Source: Nocardia pseudovaccinii NBRC 100343
Lineage (GTDB): Bacteria; Actinomycetota; Actinomycetes; Mycobacteriales; Mycobacteriaceae
DNA: 47,273 bases
Assembly: GCF_001613225.1 (NCBI RefSeq)
Contig: NZ_BDBY01000199.1
Coordinates: 1-47,273, forward strand
Direction: 5' to 3'
Both the position numbers and the translations under genes were made by a program. Every line of letters begins with the position of its first letter. The stretch's first letter is position 1. The notes under the pieces were generated by a model, which saw only the letters and a program-made list of their open reading frames with translations, was not told where the DNA came from and ran no database searches. Positions 1 to 8,419 of this stretch are shown piece by piece.

Positions 1-8
1 GCGAACAC

Positions 9-27
9 GCCGCGCCGCAGGCGCGGC
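9..27. terminator. GC-rich hairpin at window edge
   Basis: GCCGCGCC and GGCGCGGC form a perfect 8-bp stem with a 3-base loop. It may end transcription of a gene lying outside the window to the left. No T-tract follows, so the role is uncertain. Confidence 0.25.
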
Positions 28-38
28 AGAATGTCACA

Positions 39-515
39 GTGAACACCATTGCCACCGCGGACCTCGCCGACGAGATCGGCCCCGAAATCCGTAGCTGCGA
101 TACGCAGTTCATCCAGTTCGGCGGGCGCGCGGAGTTCTCCGGGCGCATCACCACGATCCGCTGCTTCCAGGACAACCTGCTGGTCAAGCAAACGCTGGGC
201 GAGCCGGGCAACGGCGGCGTGCTCGTCGTCGACGGCGACGCCAGCGTGCACACCGCATTGGTCGGCGACATCATCGCCGGACGCGGTGTGGCCAACGGCT
301 GGTCCGGCGTCATCGTCAACGGTGCGGTGCGCGACTCGGCCATCCTGCGCACGCTCGATATCGGCATCAAGGCGCTGGGCACCAACCCGCGCAAAAGCAC
401 CCAGACCGGCTCGGGCGACCGCGATATCCCGGTGGAATTCGGCGGCGTCACCTTCGTGCCCGGCCACATGCTCTACAGCGACCACGACGGCATCGTGGTC
501 CGTGCCGAAGACTGA
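39..515 (+). CDS. rraA: RraA-family protein (regulator of RNase E activity A / HMG aldolase-like)
   Basis: This 158-residue protein has the normal length and fold signature of the RraA/dimethylmenaquinone methyltransferase-like family: the central GEPGNGGVLVVDGD stretch (about residues 54-67), GVIVNGAVRDSA with the conserved Arg98-Asp99 pair, and the C-terminal YSDHDGIVV. E. coli RraA binds and inhibits RNase E. Relatives with the same fold are 4-hydroxy-4-methyl-2-oxoglutarate aldolases, and the Arg-Asp pair is compatible with metal/pyruvate chemistry, so sequence alone does not separate the two roles. GTG is used because the ATG 8 bases upstream is out of frame and stops after three codons. 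A CAGAAT box six bases before the GTG would allow a leaderless mRNA. The S4-domain gene is convergent, four bases beyond the stop. Confidence 0.85.
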   Translation: MNTIATADLADEIGPEIRSCDTQFIQFGGRAEFSGRITTIRCFQDNLLVKQTLGEPGNGGVLVVDGDASVHTALVGDIIAGRGVANGWSGVIVNGAVRDSAILRTLDIGIKALGTNPRKSTQTGSGDRDIPVEFGGVTFVPGHMLYSDHDGIVVRAED

Positions 516-519
516 GCGG

Positions 520-741
520 CTAGACCGCCGCCACCCTGGCCCGGTGACCGGCGATGGCCACAATGTCGCCGACATGCAGTTGCCGTCCGCGACGCAGTTC
601 CACCTCCTCGTTGACCCGTACCAGACCCGCGGCGATCACCGTCTTGGCCTCCGATCCGGAATCGATCAAATTGGCCAGCTTGAGGAACTGACCGAGTCGA
701 ATGACGTCGTCATCGATCGGCACATCGACTGCATCGGACAT
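520..741 (-). CDS. S4-domain RNA-binding protein (YbcJ/RqcP-like)
   Basis: A 73-residue protein made of one S4 RNA-binding domain: RLGQFLKLANLIDSGSEAK, then VIAAGLVRVNEEVELRRGRQLHVGDIV, the usual alpha-L fold with basic RRGR turn. Stand-alone S4 proteins of this size bind rRNA or stalled ribosome-tRNA complexes in other bacteria; the target here is unknown. The start is the ATG at 741; another in-frame ATG lies nine bases upstream at 750. It converges with the rraA-like gene and is divergent from lysX, so it shares a roughly 100-145 base promoter region with lysX. Confidence 0.85.
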   Translation of the reverse strand: MSDAVDVPIDDDVIRLGQFLKLANLIDSGSEAKTVIAAGLVRVNEEVELRRGRQLHVGDIVAIAGHRARVAAV

Positions 742-839
742 GGGATACATCCTTACTCCGTGGCCGTCGAACCGGAAATCCAACCCCCATGCAAGCGACC
801 TAGACACATGGATGACACTCCGATAACCGACATGCCCGG

Positions 840-3800
840 GTGGTCTTCGAGCACCACTACCGCGGCACCGTACACACTGGTGCTGTGACAACCACGCACG
901 CCGGGCAACACATCGACACCGAAGCACCCTCGGAGAGATCGGCACCACCGGTTCCGCACCGCGGACACGGACGGTTGCGCGAGGTCCCACATATCGCGGG
1001 TCTGCTCCTTGGCGTGTTCGCCGTGCTCTGCTTCCTGTGGAGCCTCTCGCCCGGACTGCGGTATCTGACGCATGTACCGCGTCGCTACATCGACCTGTAC
1101 TACTTCGACGCACCGGATACCAGCCTGGTGTGGGCGCTGGTGGTCGGTCTGCTCGCGGGGGCGACGGCGAGCCGCAAGCGAATCGCCTGGTGGTTGCTGC
1201 TCGGCTATATCGCGCTCTACGCGCTGGCGAATGTGCTCGAATTCGCCGACGAGGGCAATATGCACGCGCTGGTGGCCGCGGTGGTTCAGCTCGCCGCGAT
1301 CGGCGTGCTGCTCGCGTCCTGGCGGGAGTTCTACACCAAGGTGCGCCCGGGGGCGGGCTGGAAGGCGTTGGGCGTACTGGCCGGCGGTCTCGCGGTCGGC
1401 TGTCTGCTGGGCTGGGGTCTGGTGGAGTTGCTCCCCGGTTCGCTGCCCCCTGGCGTGCAGCGGCCGCTGTGGACGGTCTATCGGGTGACCGCCGCAATCT
1501 TGGTCGACAACGAACATTTCGACGGCCATCCGCGCCCGTTCGTCAACTTCCTGCTCGGCCTCTTCGGCGCCATCGCGCTGCTGGCCGCGGTGGTCATCCT
1601 GCTGCGGTCGCAGCGTGCCGGCAATGCGATGACCGGCACCGACGAGTCCGCGATCCGCGGTCTGCTGGAACGCTCCGATGTCGAGGATTCGCTCGGCTAC
1701 TTCGCGACTCGGCGCGATAAGGCGGTGGTCTTCGCACCGAGCGGCAAGGCGGCGCTGACCTATCGCGTCGAATTGGGCGTCTGCCTCGCCAGTGGCGATC
1801 CGATCGGCATTCGCGAGGCCTGGCCGCAGGCGATCGATGCGTGGCTGCAGCTGGCCGACGAATTCGGTTGGGCGCCAGCGGTCATGGGCGCGAGCGAACT
1901 CGGTGCGACGGCGTACCGGCGCGCCGGACTTTCGGCGCTGCGCCTCGGTGACGAGGCCATTCTCGACACCAGGACCTTCTCGCTCGCGGGCCCGGAGATG
2001 AAGCAGGTCCGCCAGGCGGCGAACCGGTTGCGCAAGCACGGGATCACCGTGCGGATCCGCCGCCACCGCGATATCCCGGCCGAGGAGTTCCGGCAGGTGA
2101 TCGCCCGTGCCGATGCCTGGCGCGATACCGAAACCGAGCGCGGCTTCTCCATGGCGCTCGGCCGCCTCGGCGATCGGTTGGACGGCGACTGCCTGCTGGT
2201 CGAGGCGGTAAATTCGCAGGAGCAGGTGCTCGGCATGCTGTCGCTGGTGCCGTGGGGACGCACCGGTGCGTCACTCGAACTGATGCGTCGAGATCCACAC
2301 GGCCCCAACGGTGTCATGGAGCTGATGATCTCCCAGCTCGCGCTGACCTCCGAACAGCATGGCATCACCAAGGTTTCGCTGAACTTCGCGGTATTCCGCT
2401 CCGTCTTCGAAGAGGGCGGACGCATCGGCGCCGGACCCGTGCTGCGGCTGTGGCGCGGTGTGCTGCTGTTCTTTTCGCGCTGGTGGCAGTTGGAGGCGCT
2501 GTACCGGTCGAATGTGAAGTATCAGCCGCACTGGGTGCCCCGGTTCTTCCTATTCGAGGAGCGCAGGCAACTACCTCGGGTGGCCATCGCCAGTGCGCTC
2601 GCCGAGGGCTTCCTACCGCGCTTCGGCAAGGAACCCGAGACCATCACCCACACCGGTCTGCACAGTGCGGTACCCGCGGGTATCACCGGCCTGCACACCG
2701 ACGGCAGTCCGCCGGATCTGCCGGACAACGTCGGTGTGGAACAGCTTCCGCGCCGCCCGGAGCAGGTGCGGGTGCGCATGGACAAACTCGACCGGCTCGC
2801 GTCCGCCGGAGTCGATCCCTATCCGGTCGCATACCCCCCGACACATACCGTTGCGGCAGCGCGTCGTTCACCGCGCGGCACCACGGTGCGGGTCTGCGGC
2901 CGACTGCTGCGCATCCGCGATTACGGCGGTGTGATCTTCGCGGTGGTCCGGGACTGGACCGACGATATCCAGCTGGTTATCGACCGCGATCGGGTCGGTG
3001 CCGAACGCAGCGCCGAATTCGGCGAATTCTTCGACCTCGGCGACCTCATCGAGGTCAGCGGCCAGATCGGGCACAGTCGACGCGGTGAACTCTCACTGCT
3101 GGCCGCGGACTGGCGGATGATCGGCAAATGCCTGCATCCGCTGCCGGACAAGTGGAAGGGCCTGGCCGATCCCGAGGCCAGGGTGCGTCAGCGCTACGTC
3201 GATATGGCGATCAATCCCGAGGTCCGCGAGGTGCTGAGCAAGCGGACCGCGGTGGTGCGCTCGCTGCGGGATTCGTTGAACGCCTGGGGATATCTCGAGG
3301 TGGAGACCCCGATACTGCAGAAGGTGCACGGCGGGGCCAATGCGACTCCGTTCCTCACCCATATCAATGCCTACGATCTGGATCTGTATCTGCGGATCGC
3401 GCCCGAGCTGTATCTCAAGCGGCTGTGCGTCGGCGGTATGGAGAAGGTCTTCGAAATCGGGCGCAACTTCCGCAACGAGGGCGTGGACTTCAGCCACAAT
3501 CCGGAGTTCACCAGCCTGGAAGCCTATGAGGCACATGCCGATTACGAGCGGATGATGCAGCTGGCCCGCCAGCTCATCCAGAACGCCGCGCAGGCCGCCA
3601 ATGGTTCGATGGTCGCAATGCGACCCAAATCGGACGGCTCCTTCGAAGAGGTGGACATCTCCGGTGAGTGGACGGTGAAGACCGTGCACGGCGCGGTATC
3701 GGAGGCACTCGGCACCAAGATCAACTCGCAGACCACAATCGACGAGCTGCGCGAACTCTGCGATAAGGCGGAGGTGCCGTATCAGCACGGCTGGGATGCC

Positions 3801-4208
3801 GGGCAGGTCGTACAGGAAATGTACGAGCATCTGGTCGAATCTCATACGGAGCAGCCGACTTTCTACATCGACTTTCCCACCTCGGTCTCCCCGTTGACCC
3901 GTGCGCACCGCAGCATCCCCGGCGTGACCGAACGCTGGGACCTGGTCGCCTGGGGCGTCGAATTGGGTACGGCCTACAGCGAACTCACCGATCCGATCGA
4001 ACAGCGCCGCAGGCTCACCGAACAGTCGATGCTCGCGGCAAACGGCGATCCGGAAGCGATGGAGCTGGACGAGGACTTCCTGCAGGCGCTCGAACACGCG
4101 ATGCCTCCGACCGGCGGATTGGGCATGGGCGTGGACCGCATCGTCATGTTGATCACCGGCCGCAGCATCCGCGAGACGCTGCCCTTCCCATTGGTGAAGC
4201 CGCGGTGA
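840..4208 (+). CDS. lysX: LysX: lysyl-phosphatidylglycerol synthase fused to lysyl-tRNA synthetase
   Basis: A 1122-residue bifunctional membrane enzyme. The first ~260 residues carry six or so membrane helices, followed by an MprF-type aminoacyl-transferase domain (RGLLERSDVEDSLGYFATRRDK, DTETERGFSMALGRLGD), then an OB fold and a class II LysRS core (NEGVDFSHNPEFTSLEAYEAH; C-terminal GGLGMGVDRIVMLITGRSIR). LysRS charges tRNA-Lys, and the transferase moves lysine onto phosphatidylglycerol, lowering negative surface charge and giving resistance to cationic peptides. It aligns over its length with the mycobacterial LysX family (about 1170 residues). Start is ambiguous: GTG at 840 gives the longest form, while GTG at 885 (VTTTHAG) sits six bases after a CACACT box and could be a leaderless start. 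Neither has a good Shine-Dalgarno. Confidence 0.97.
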   Translation: MVFEHHYRGTVHTGAVTTTHAGQHIDTEAPSERSAPPVPHRGHGRLREVPHIAGLLLGVFAVLCFLWSLSPGLRYLTHVPRRYIDLYYFDAPDTSLVWALVVGLLAGATASRKRIAWWLLLGYIALYALANVLEFADEGNMHALVAAVVQLAAIGVLLASWREFYTKVRPGAGWKALGVLAGGLAVGCLLGWGLVELLPGSLPPGVQRPLWTVYRVTAAILVDNEHFDGHPRPFVNFLLGLFGAIALLAAVVILLRSQRAGNAMTGTDESAIRGLLERSDVEDSLGYFATRRDKAVVFAPSGKAALTYRVELGVCLASGDPIGIREAWPQAIDAWLQLADEFGWAPAVMGASELGATAYRRAGLSALRLGDEAILDTRTFSLAGPEMKQVRQAANRLRKHGITVRIRRHRDIPAEEFRQVIARADAWRDTETERGFSMALGRLGDRLDGDCLLVEAVNSQEQVLGMLSLVPWGRTGASLELMRRDPHGPNGVMELMISQLALTSEQHGITKVSLNFAVFRSVFEEGGRIGAGPVLRLWRGVLLFFSRWWQLEALYRSNVKYQPHWVPRFFLFEERRQLPRVAIASALAEGFLPRFGKEPETITHTGLHSAVPAGITGLHTDGSPPDLPDNVGVEQLPRRPEQVRVRMDKLDRLASAGVDPYPVAYPPTHTVAAARRSPRGTTVRVCGRLLRIRDYGGVIFAVVRDWTDDIQLVIDRDRVGAERSAEFGEFFDLGDLIEVSGQIGHSRRGELSLLAADWRMIGKCLHPLPDKWKGLADPEARVRQRYVDMAINPEVREVLSKRTAVVRSLRDSLNAWGYLEVETPILQKVHGGANATPFLTHINAYDLDLYLRIAPELYLKRLCVGGMEKVFEIGRNFRNEGVDFSHNPEFTSLEAYEAHADYERMMQLARQLIQNAAQAANGSMVAMRPKSDGSFEEVDISGEWTVKTVHGAVSEALGTKINSQTTIDELRELCDKAEVPYQHGWDAGQVVQEMYEHLVESHTEQPTFYIDFPTSVSPLTRAHRSIPGVTERWDLVAWGVELGTAYSELTDPIEQRRRLTEQSMLAANGDPEAMELDEDFLQALEHAMPPTGGLGMGVDRIVMLITGRSIRETLPFPLVKPR

Positions 4209-4235
4209 AGACCTCACTATGAAATATTGCAATCG

Positions 4236-4248
4236 GGGAAAGTTTCCC
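4236..4248. promoter_or_regulatory. 13-bp palindrome downstream of lysX
   Basis: GGGAAA-G-TTTCCC is a perfect inverted repeat, bracketed by two CAATCGG copies. It lies between lysX and the small poly-Lys protein gene. It could be an operator for the latter or a weak transcript end. Confidence 0.3.
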
Positions 4249-4316
4249 AATCGGTAATCGCCCGGTAGCCTTGATGATTCGGCCCCGGGAGGAGGCCGTT
4301 ACCTTCGACACTGGGG

Positions 4317-4550
4317 ATGCATATGTATCTTGACCTGCTGACCAACACAGCTCTGCTGGACCCGCAGGTGTGGGCGAGCGCGGACACCCTGTCCAACTCC
4401 GACACTCTGGCATCGGCAGTGGAGTTCGCGGCCAAGAAAAAGAAGAAGAGCAGCAGTGGGCTGATCATCGGCGGCATCTGCTGCCTGGTCGTCGTCGCCC
4501 TGATCGTCGGCGGCATCTACCTGCTGACCCAGCGCAAGAAGCAGCAGTAA
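4317..4550 (+). CDS. Small tail-anchored membrane protein with poly-lysine stretch
   Basis: A 77-residue protein of unknown function. Residues 1-39 are polar, followed by KKKKKSSS, one strongly hydrophobic helix (GLIIGGICCLVVVALIVGGIYLL) and a short basic tail (TQRKKQQ). The basic residues flank both ends of the helix, and the adjacent Cys-Cys lies inside it. ATG at 4317 is used; a second ATG at 4323 follows GGGG by six bases and may be the real start. A strong hairpin terminator follows directly, so the gene is probably monocistronic. No family is recognised; this looks like a lineage-specific small membrane protein. Confidence 0.7.
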   Translation: MHMYLDLLTNTALLDPQVWASADTLSNSDTLASAVEFAAKKKKKSSSGLIIGGICCLVVVALIVGGIYLLTQRKKQQ

Positions 4551-4557
4551 ATCCACG

Positions 4558-4593
4558 AAAACGGCCCGGCTCGCATCGCGAACCGGGCCGTTT
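4558..4593. terminator. Bidirectional intrinsic terminator
   Basis: AAACGGCCCGG pairs with CCGGGCCGTTT, with three further base pairs next to the loop. The A-run on the left and T-run on the right let it serve both the small membrane protein gene (+) and the MFS gene (-), which converge here. Confidence 0.85.
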
Positions 4594-4605
4594 CGGTATT
4601 TCGGA

Positions 4606-6123
4606 CTAGATGGCGGTGCGTTCGGAGGCCACCTCGGCCTCGAGCAACAGCTCGTCATCGAGTTCGCCGTGCGGCTGCGCCCGCACCGACTTCAGCACCA
4701 CCACCGCCGCGACCAGCGCGGCGACCACCAGTGCGGCGCCGATCCAGAACGCCAGGTGGAATCCGTTGGTGAGCGCCACATTTGCCGCGACACCGTCCTT
4801 CAGCAGATGTTCGGTCCTGCTCGCCGACAGGGTGGCCAGCACCGCCAGACCGAGCGCGCCACCGACCTGCATGGTGGTGTTGGCCAGACCCGAGGCCAGC
4901 CCGGCCTCCTGCGGCTCGACCCCCGACATCGCCAGATTCATCAGCGACGGGAAGGCCAGACCAGCACCGGTACCGAACAGCACCATCGGGCCGAAGATGT
5001 CGATCCAGTAGCTGCCGTCCACCGGCGCCTGGGTCAGCCAGAGCAGCGCCACGAGGATCAGCAGCAGACCGGGAATCAGCACCTTGCGGGCGCCGAAGCG
5101 CATCACCAGATGTTCGGAGTAGCGCACCGACAGCAGACCCATGATCGCCGCGACCGGGAAGAAGGCCGTGCCGAGCTGGATCGGCGAATAGCCGAGCACT
5201 TGCTTCAGGTACAGCGAACCCATGAAGAACATGCCGAACATGCCCGCCACGGTCAGCACCTGGATCACATTGGCGCCGGACAGATTCCGCGAGCGGAAGA
5301 TCTTCAGCGGCATCAGCGGAGTGGCCGCCGTCGCCTCCCGCGCGATGAATCCGCCGAGCAGCACCAGCGCGGCCGCGCCGAGCGCGAGCGTGACCGGATC
5401 GGTCCAGCCGTATTCCGCCGCCGGTTTGACGATCGTGTAGACGCCGAGCATCAGCGCCGCCGTGATCAGCACGGCGCCGGGCACATCCGCGCCGTCCTTC
5501 AGTCCGGCGCCCTTGTCCTTGTCCAGGATCTCGAGCGCGCCGAGGCCGACCGCGATGCCGATCGGCAGGTTGACCAGGAAGATCAGCCGCCAGTCCAGGG
5601 CGGTCAGGAAACCTCCGAGCAGCAGGCCGATCGCGCCACCGGCCGACGCGACAAAGGCGTAGCGACCGATCGCCTTGGCCTGCTCGCGCGGATCCGGGAA
5701 CATCGCGAAGATCATGCCGAGGATGACCGCCGAAGTCATGGCGCCGCCGATGCCCTGCAGGAAGCGGGCCGCGATGAGGGTTACCTCGTTGACAGCCGCA
5801 CCGCACAGCGCCGACGCCAGGGTGAAGACCACCAGACCGGACAGGAACATGGTGCGGCGACCGATCAGGTCACCGAGTCGGCCTGCCAGCATGAGCAGGC
5901 CGCCGAAGGAGATCAGATATCCGTTCACCACCCAGGCCAGACCCGATGCGGTGAAGCCCAGGTCGGTCTGGATATCCGCGAGCGCGACATTCACGATCGT
6001 CGCATCGAGCACGATCATCAGCATGCCGCCGCACAACACATAGAGGGCGAGCCAGCGCTTGCTGTCCGAACCGGCCGGGGCGTCCCCCGCCTGTCTATGT
6101 CGTTCTTTTGCTTCCGTCACCAC
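4606..6123 (-). CDS. MFS drug exporter, DHA2 (EmrB/QacA) family, 14 TM
   Basis: A 505-residue major facilitator transporter with the 14-helix DHA2 layout. It has VLDATIVNVALADIQ in helix 1, the motif A loop GRLGDLIGRRTMF after helix 2, and the antiporter motif C region GAMTSAVILGMIF. Such proteins export drugs or hydrophobic cations in exchange for protons. The GTG at 6123 starts the frame and follows a GGAAGG Shine-Dalgarno. The gene is divergent from the HxlR-family regulator, with inverted repeats in the 105-base gap, so it is probably repressed by that regulator until an unknown ligand appears. Confidence 0.93.
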   Translation of the reverse strand: MVTEAKERHRQAGDAPAGSDSKRWLALYVLCGGMLMIVLDATIVNVALADIQTDLGFTASGLAWVVNGYLISFGGLLMLAGRLGDLIGRRTMFLSGLVVFTLASALCGAAVNEVTLIAARFLQGIGGAMTSAVILGMIFAMFPDPREQAKAIGRYAFVASAGGAIGLLLGGFLTALDWRLIFLVNLPIGIAVGLGALEILDKDKGAGLKDGADVPGAVLITAALMLGVYTIVKPAAEYGWTDPVTLALGAAALVLLGGFIAREATAATPLMPLKIFRSRNLSGANVIQVLTVAGMFGMFFMGSLYLKQVLGYSPIQLGTAFFPVAAIMGLLSVRYSEHLVMRFGARKVLIPGLLLILVALLWLTQAPVDGSYWIDIFGPMVLFGTGAGLAFPSLMNLAMSGVEPQEAGLASGLANTTMQVGGALGLAVLATLSASRTEHLLKDGVAANVALTNGFHLAFWIGAALVVAALVAAVVVLKSVRAQPHGELDDELLLEAEVASERTAI

Positions 6124-6169
6124 AGACGCCTTCCACCCGAAGATCGTTACTGTGGCACGCTAGCAATGG

Positions 6170-6202
6170 TTAGTCCTAAAAGACAACTAATTAATTCAGT
6201 TG
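6170..6202. promoter_or_regulatory. Overlapping inverted repeats, likely HxlR-regulator operator
   Basis: TTAGT (6170-6174) pairs with ACTAA (6186-6190) across 11 bases, and CAACT (6184-6188) pairs with AGTTG (6198-6202) across nine. The AT-rich block lies between the divergent MFS and HxlR genes, just upstream of the regulator's -10 box. Confidence 0.5.
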
Positions 6203-6215
6203 AAGAATCGACTGA

Positions 6216-6221
6216 TATGCT
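6216..6221 (+). promoter_or_regulatory. -10 box of leaderless HxlR-regulator mRNA
   Basis: TATGCT is followed by exactly seven bases and then the ATG of the regulator, with no Shine-Dalgarno. Transcription would start at or next to the A of ATG. Confidence 0.5.
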
Positions 6222-6228
6222 GTAGTTC

Positions 6229-6936
6229 ATGACTGTTGCCCCGGAGCAGCGCGCCAAGCGCAGCTACCACGACGCCTGCGGTGCCGCTCGCGCGCTCGAC
6301 CTCGTCGGCGAGCGCTGGACCCTGCTCGTGGTGCGCGAACTACTCCTGGGCCCCAAGCGCTTCACCGATCTGCGCGCCGGACTGCCCGGCATCAGTCCCA
6401 ATGTGCTCTCGCAACGGCTCGAGGAACTCGTCCAGATCGGTGTCGTGCACAAGCGCAAGCTGCCGCCGCCGGTCGCCGCCGCCGTCTACGACCTCACCGA
6501 TTGGGGACGCGAACTCGACGACGTGATCGTCGCGCTCAACCGCTGGGGGGCCCGCACCCCCAACAGTTACAGCTGCTCGGACATGTCCACCGATTCGCTG
6601 ATAGTCACCCTGCGCACCTTCTTCCAACCCGCCCGTGCCGCAGGCGTGCACGCCGACTACGACTTGTACTTCACCGGATCCGATTCCGGCACAGACGAAT
6701 TCCACGCGATCGTCGCCGATGAAACCCTGGGCATCAGCCGTGGCGCGACCGGTTCCGCAACCGTCGCCATCCACACCACGGTCCCTGTCTTCATCGCCGT
6801 CACCGTCCAAGGCCGACCGCTGGCCGAAAGCCTGGCCTCCGGCGAAACCAAGATCAGTGGGCCGCCCGCTGCCGTCGAACAATTCGTCAGCTTTTTCGAG
6901 CTGCCCCCGGAGTGCACCGCGAATCCCCCGAAGTAA
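6229..6936 (+). CDS. HxlR-family winged-helix regulator with SCP2-like C-terminal domain
   Basis: A 235-residue protein in two parts. Residues 10-110 are an HxlR-type winged helix: ACGAARALDLVGERWTLLVVREL, then the recognition region RFTDLRAGLPGISPNVLSQRLEELV. Cys17 sits where HxlR/QsrR/HypR-type sensors carry their redox cysteine. Residues 120-230 resemble an SCP2 sterol-carrier domain (EFHAIVADETLGISRG, then ETKISGPPAAVEQF), which could bind a hydrophobic ligand. It is divergent from the MFS exporter and probably represses it, sensing either the exporter substrate or oxidants. This architecture is common in actinobacteria; the ligand is unknown. Confidence 0.88.
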   Translation: MTVAPEQRAKRSYHDACGAARALDLVGERWTLLVVRELLLGPKRFTDLRAGLPGISPNVLSQRLEELVQIGVVHKRKLPPPVAAAVYDLTDWGRELDDVIVALNRWGARTPNSYSCSDMSTDSLIVTLRTFFQPARAAGVHADYDLYFTGSDSGTDEFHAIVADETLGISRGATGSATVAIHTTVPVFIAVTVQGRPLAESLASGETKISGPPAAVEQFVSFFELPPECTANPPK

Positions 6937-6948
6937 GCGGCGGCGAAT

Positions 6949-7527
6949 CTACCACCGGTCGATTTCGGTCAGATCGATGTCGATCTCGAACGGAACACTC
7001 AGACGCAGGCGGTCATGATGGATCCCCGTGAGCGCGTATGCCTTTGTGGCGGGATCGAGTTCGTAGACATAGACCACCGGACGCCCGTCGACATTCTCGA
7101 CACGCCAGAAGTGGGTGATGCCTGCGCGGGCATACAGCTGGGGCTTGCGCTCACGATCACGAGTGCGAGATTCCACCGACACGACCTCGATGGCGAGCAC
7201 GACGTCATCGGCCTGGTATGTCGTCAGCTCCGGACCACCATCGCGGTCGGCATGTACTGCGATGATGTCAGGTTCTGGTCGCTGGTCACGTCCCAGCGTC
7301 ACTGTCATTTGCCGTCGAACCCTCAGATGTGCGGGTGCCTGTCCGTGCAAAGATATCTCCAGCAGTGAAACGGCCAACATATGGAACTTGGTCTGTCTGG
7401 CCGCGACGACGAGACTTCCGTCGATCAACTGCGAATGCGGTGGCAGCCCTGGCAATCGGTCCAAGTCCTCGGCGGTAAATCCACCCGGCGGCGGTCGCAG
7501 CCACTGTGGAAAGGGCTCGCTGGTCAC
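6949..7527 (-). CDS. Uma2-family (DUF820) putative restriction-endonuclease-like protein
   Basis: A 192-residue protein of the Uma2/DUF820 family, which has the PD-(D/E)XK nuclease fold. Key elements are the N-terminal LPPHSQLIDGSLVVAARQT, the active-site-like RPEPDIIAV (the Asp of PD) and EVVSVESRTRDRERKPQLYARAGI (Glu of the motif). Members are numerous in cyanobacteria and actinobacteria, and their biological role is unsettled. GTG start at 7527. It is convergent with the HxlR-regulator gene (12-base gap) and divergent from the histidine phosphatase. Confidence 0.85.
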   Translation of the reverse strand: MTSEPFPQWLRPPPGGFTAEDLDRLPGLPPHSQLIDGSLVVAARQTKFHMLAVSLLEISLHGQAPAHLRVRRQMTVTLGRDQRPEPDIIAVHADRDGGPELTTYQADDVVLAIEVVSVESRTRDRERKPQLYARAGITHFWRVENVDGRPVVYVYELDPATKAYALTGIHHDRLRLSVPFEIDIDLTEIDRW

Positions 7528-7552
7528 AGCAGCGAGTATGGAGCCGGTACAA

Positions 7553-7565
7553 CCGATTCAATCGG
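7553..7565. promoter_or_regulatory. 13-bp palindrome between Uma2 and phosphatase genes
   Basis: CCGATT-C-AATCGG is a perfect inverted repeat 26 bases upstream of the Uma2 gene start, in the shared divergent promoter region. Possible operator; no binder is evident. Confidence 0.3.
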
Positions 7566-7660
7566 CCACACGCAACAGGATGGATGCCGAACGCAGGGCA
7601 GCGATCTTCGGCGCGGCGCTGGTTCACCCTGATATCGGCGCGGAGTCCGGATACGGCAGA

Positions 7661-8287
7661 GTGGGCGAGGTGCAGTTGATATTCGTTCGTCATGCTCAGC
7701 CGTTGCGGGTGCAGACCTCCGGCGGACCGGCCGATCCCGGATTGGCGCCGGTCGGCCTAGAGCAGGCCGAACGGGTGCCTGCGGCACTGAGTCAGCATCG
7801 GATCAGTCGGATCGTGAGCAGTCCGCAGCTACGGGCGCGGGAGACGGCCGAGCCGACCGCGGCGAAACTCGGGCTCGCGGTGGATGTGATCGACGATCTG
7901 GCCGAATACGATCGCGACCTGCCCTCCTACGTTCCGATCGAGGATGCCAAGGTCGAATTCACGGCCGTCTACGACCGGATCAAGTCCGGACATCTGCCCG
8001 AACAGATCGATGCGACAGCCTTCATCACCCAGGTGCGCGATGCCATCACCTCGATCGCCGCGCACACCGATCCGGCCGATACGGTGCTCGTCTTCGCGCA
8101 CGGCGGGGTGATCAATGTGTTCCTGCAGGAAGTGCTCGGCCTGGCCCGGCCGCTGACCTTCCCGATCGACTATTGCTCGATCACCCGGATCCTGTTCTCC
8201 CGCAGCGGCCGCCGGACCGCGGCGACCATCAATGAGAACGGCCACGTGTGGGATCTGTTGCCGCGCAATATTTCACAGCAACCTTGA
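7661..8287 (+). CDS. Histidine phosphatase family protein (phosphoglycerate-mutase-like)
   Basis: A roughly 208-residue branch-1 histidine phosphatase. The catalytic RHA motif is in LIFVRHAQPL near the N-terminus, followed by the SSPQLRARETAEPTA segment with the second Arg, and the second catalytic His in VLVFAHGGVINVF. The substrate cannot be told from sequence; the family covers sugar phosphates, nucleotides and phosphoproteins. The frame is open much further upstream, but that part is the reverse complement of the Uma2 gene. GTG at 7661 or 7670 just before LIFVRHA is the sensible start; ATG at 7580 is a longer alternative. Confidence 0.85.
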   Translation: MGEVQLIFVRHAQPLRVQTSGGPADPGLAPVGLEQAERVPAALSQHRISRIVSSPQLRARETAEPTAAKLGLAVDVIDDLAEYDRDLPSYVPIEDAKVEFTAVYDRIKSGHLPEQIDATAFITQVRDAITSIAAHTDPADTVLVFAHGGVINVFLQEVLGLARPLTFPIDYCSITRILFSRSGRRTAATINENGHVWDLLPRNISQQP

Positions 8288-8419
8288 TGGTTGTTCCCAG
8301 ACTCGGTCATTCACAGTCGACTGCCAGAATGATCGCACCTCAATCCCAGTGACGGAGCCTTCGATGGGACCGGTGAGCCGCCGTACCAGCGACTCACCAT
8401 CCGCGAGAAAGGAACCGTT

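Noticed and set aside
753..2066. A 437-codon minus-strand frame
   Set aside because: Antisense to lysX, which is unmistakable in sequence and length.
4669..6225. A 518-codon plus-strand frame
   Set aside because: Antisense to the first MFS gene; Gln/His/Arg-rich shadow translation.
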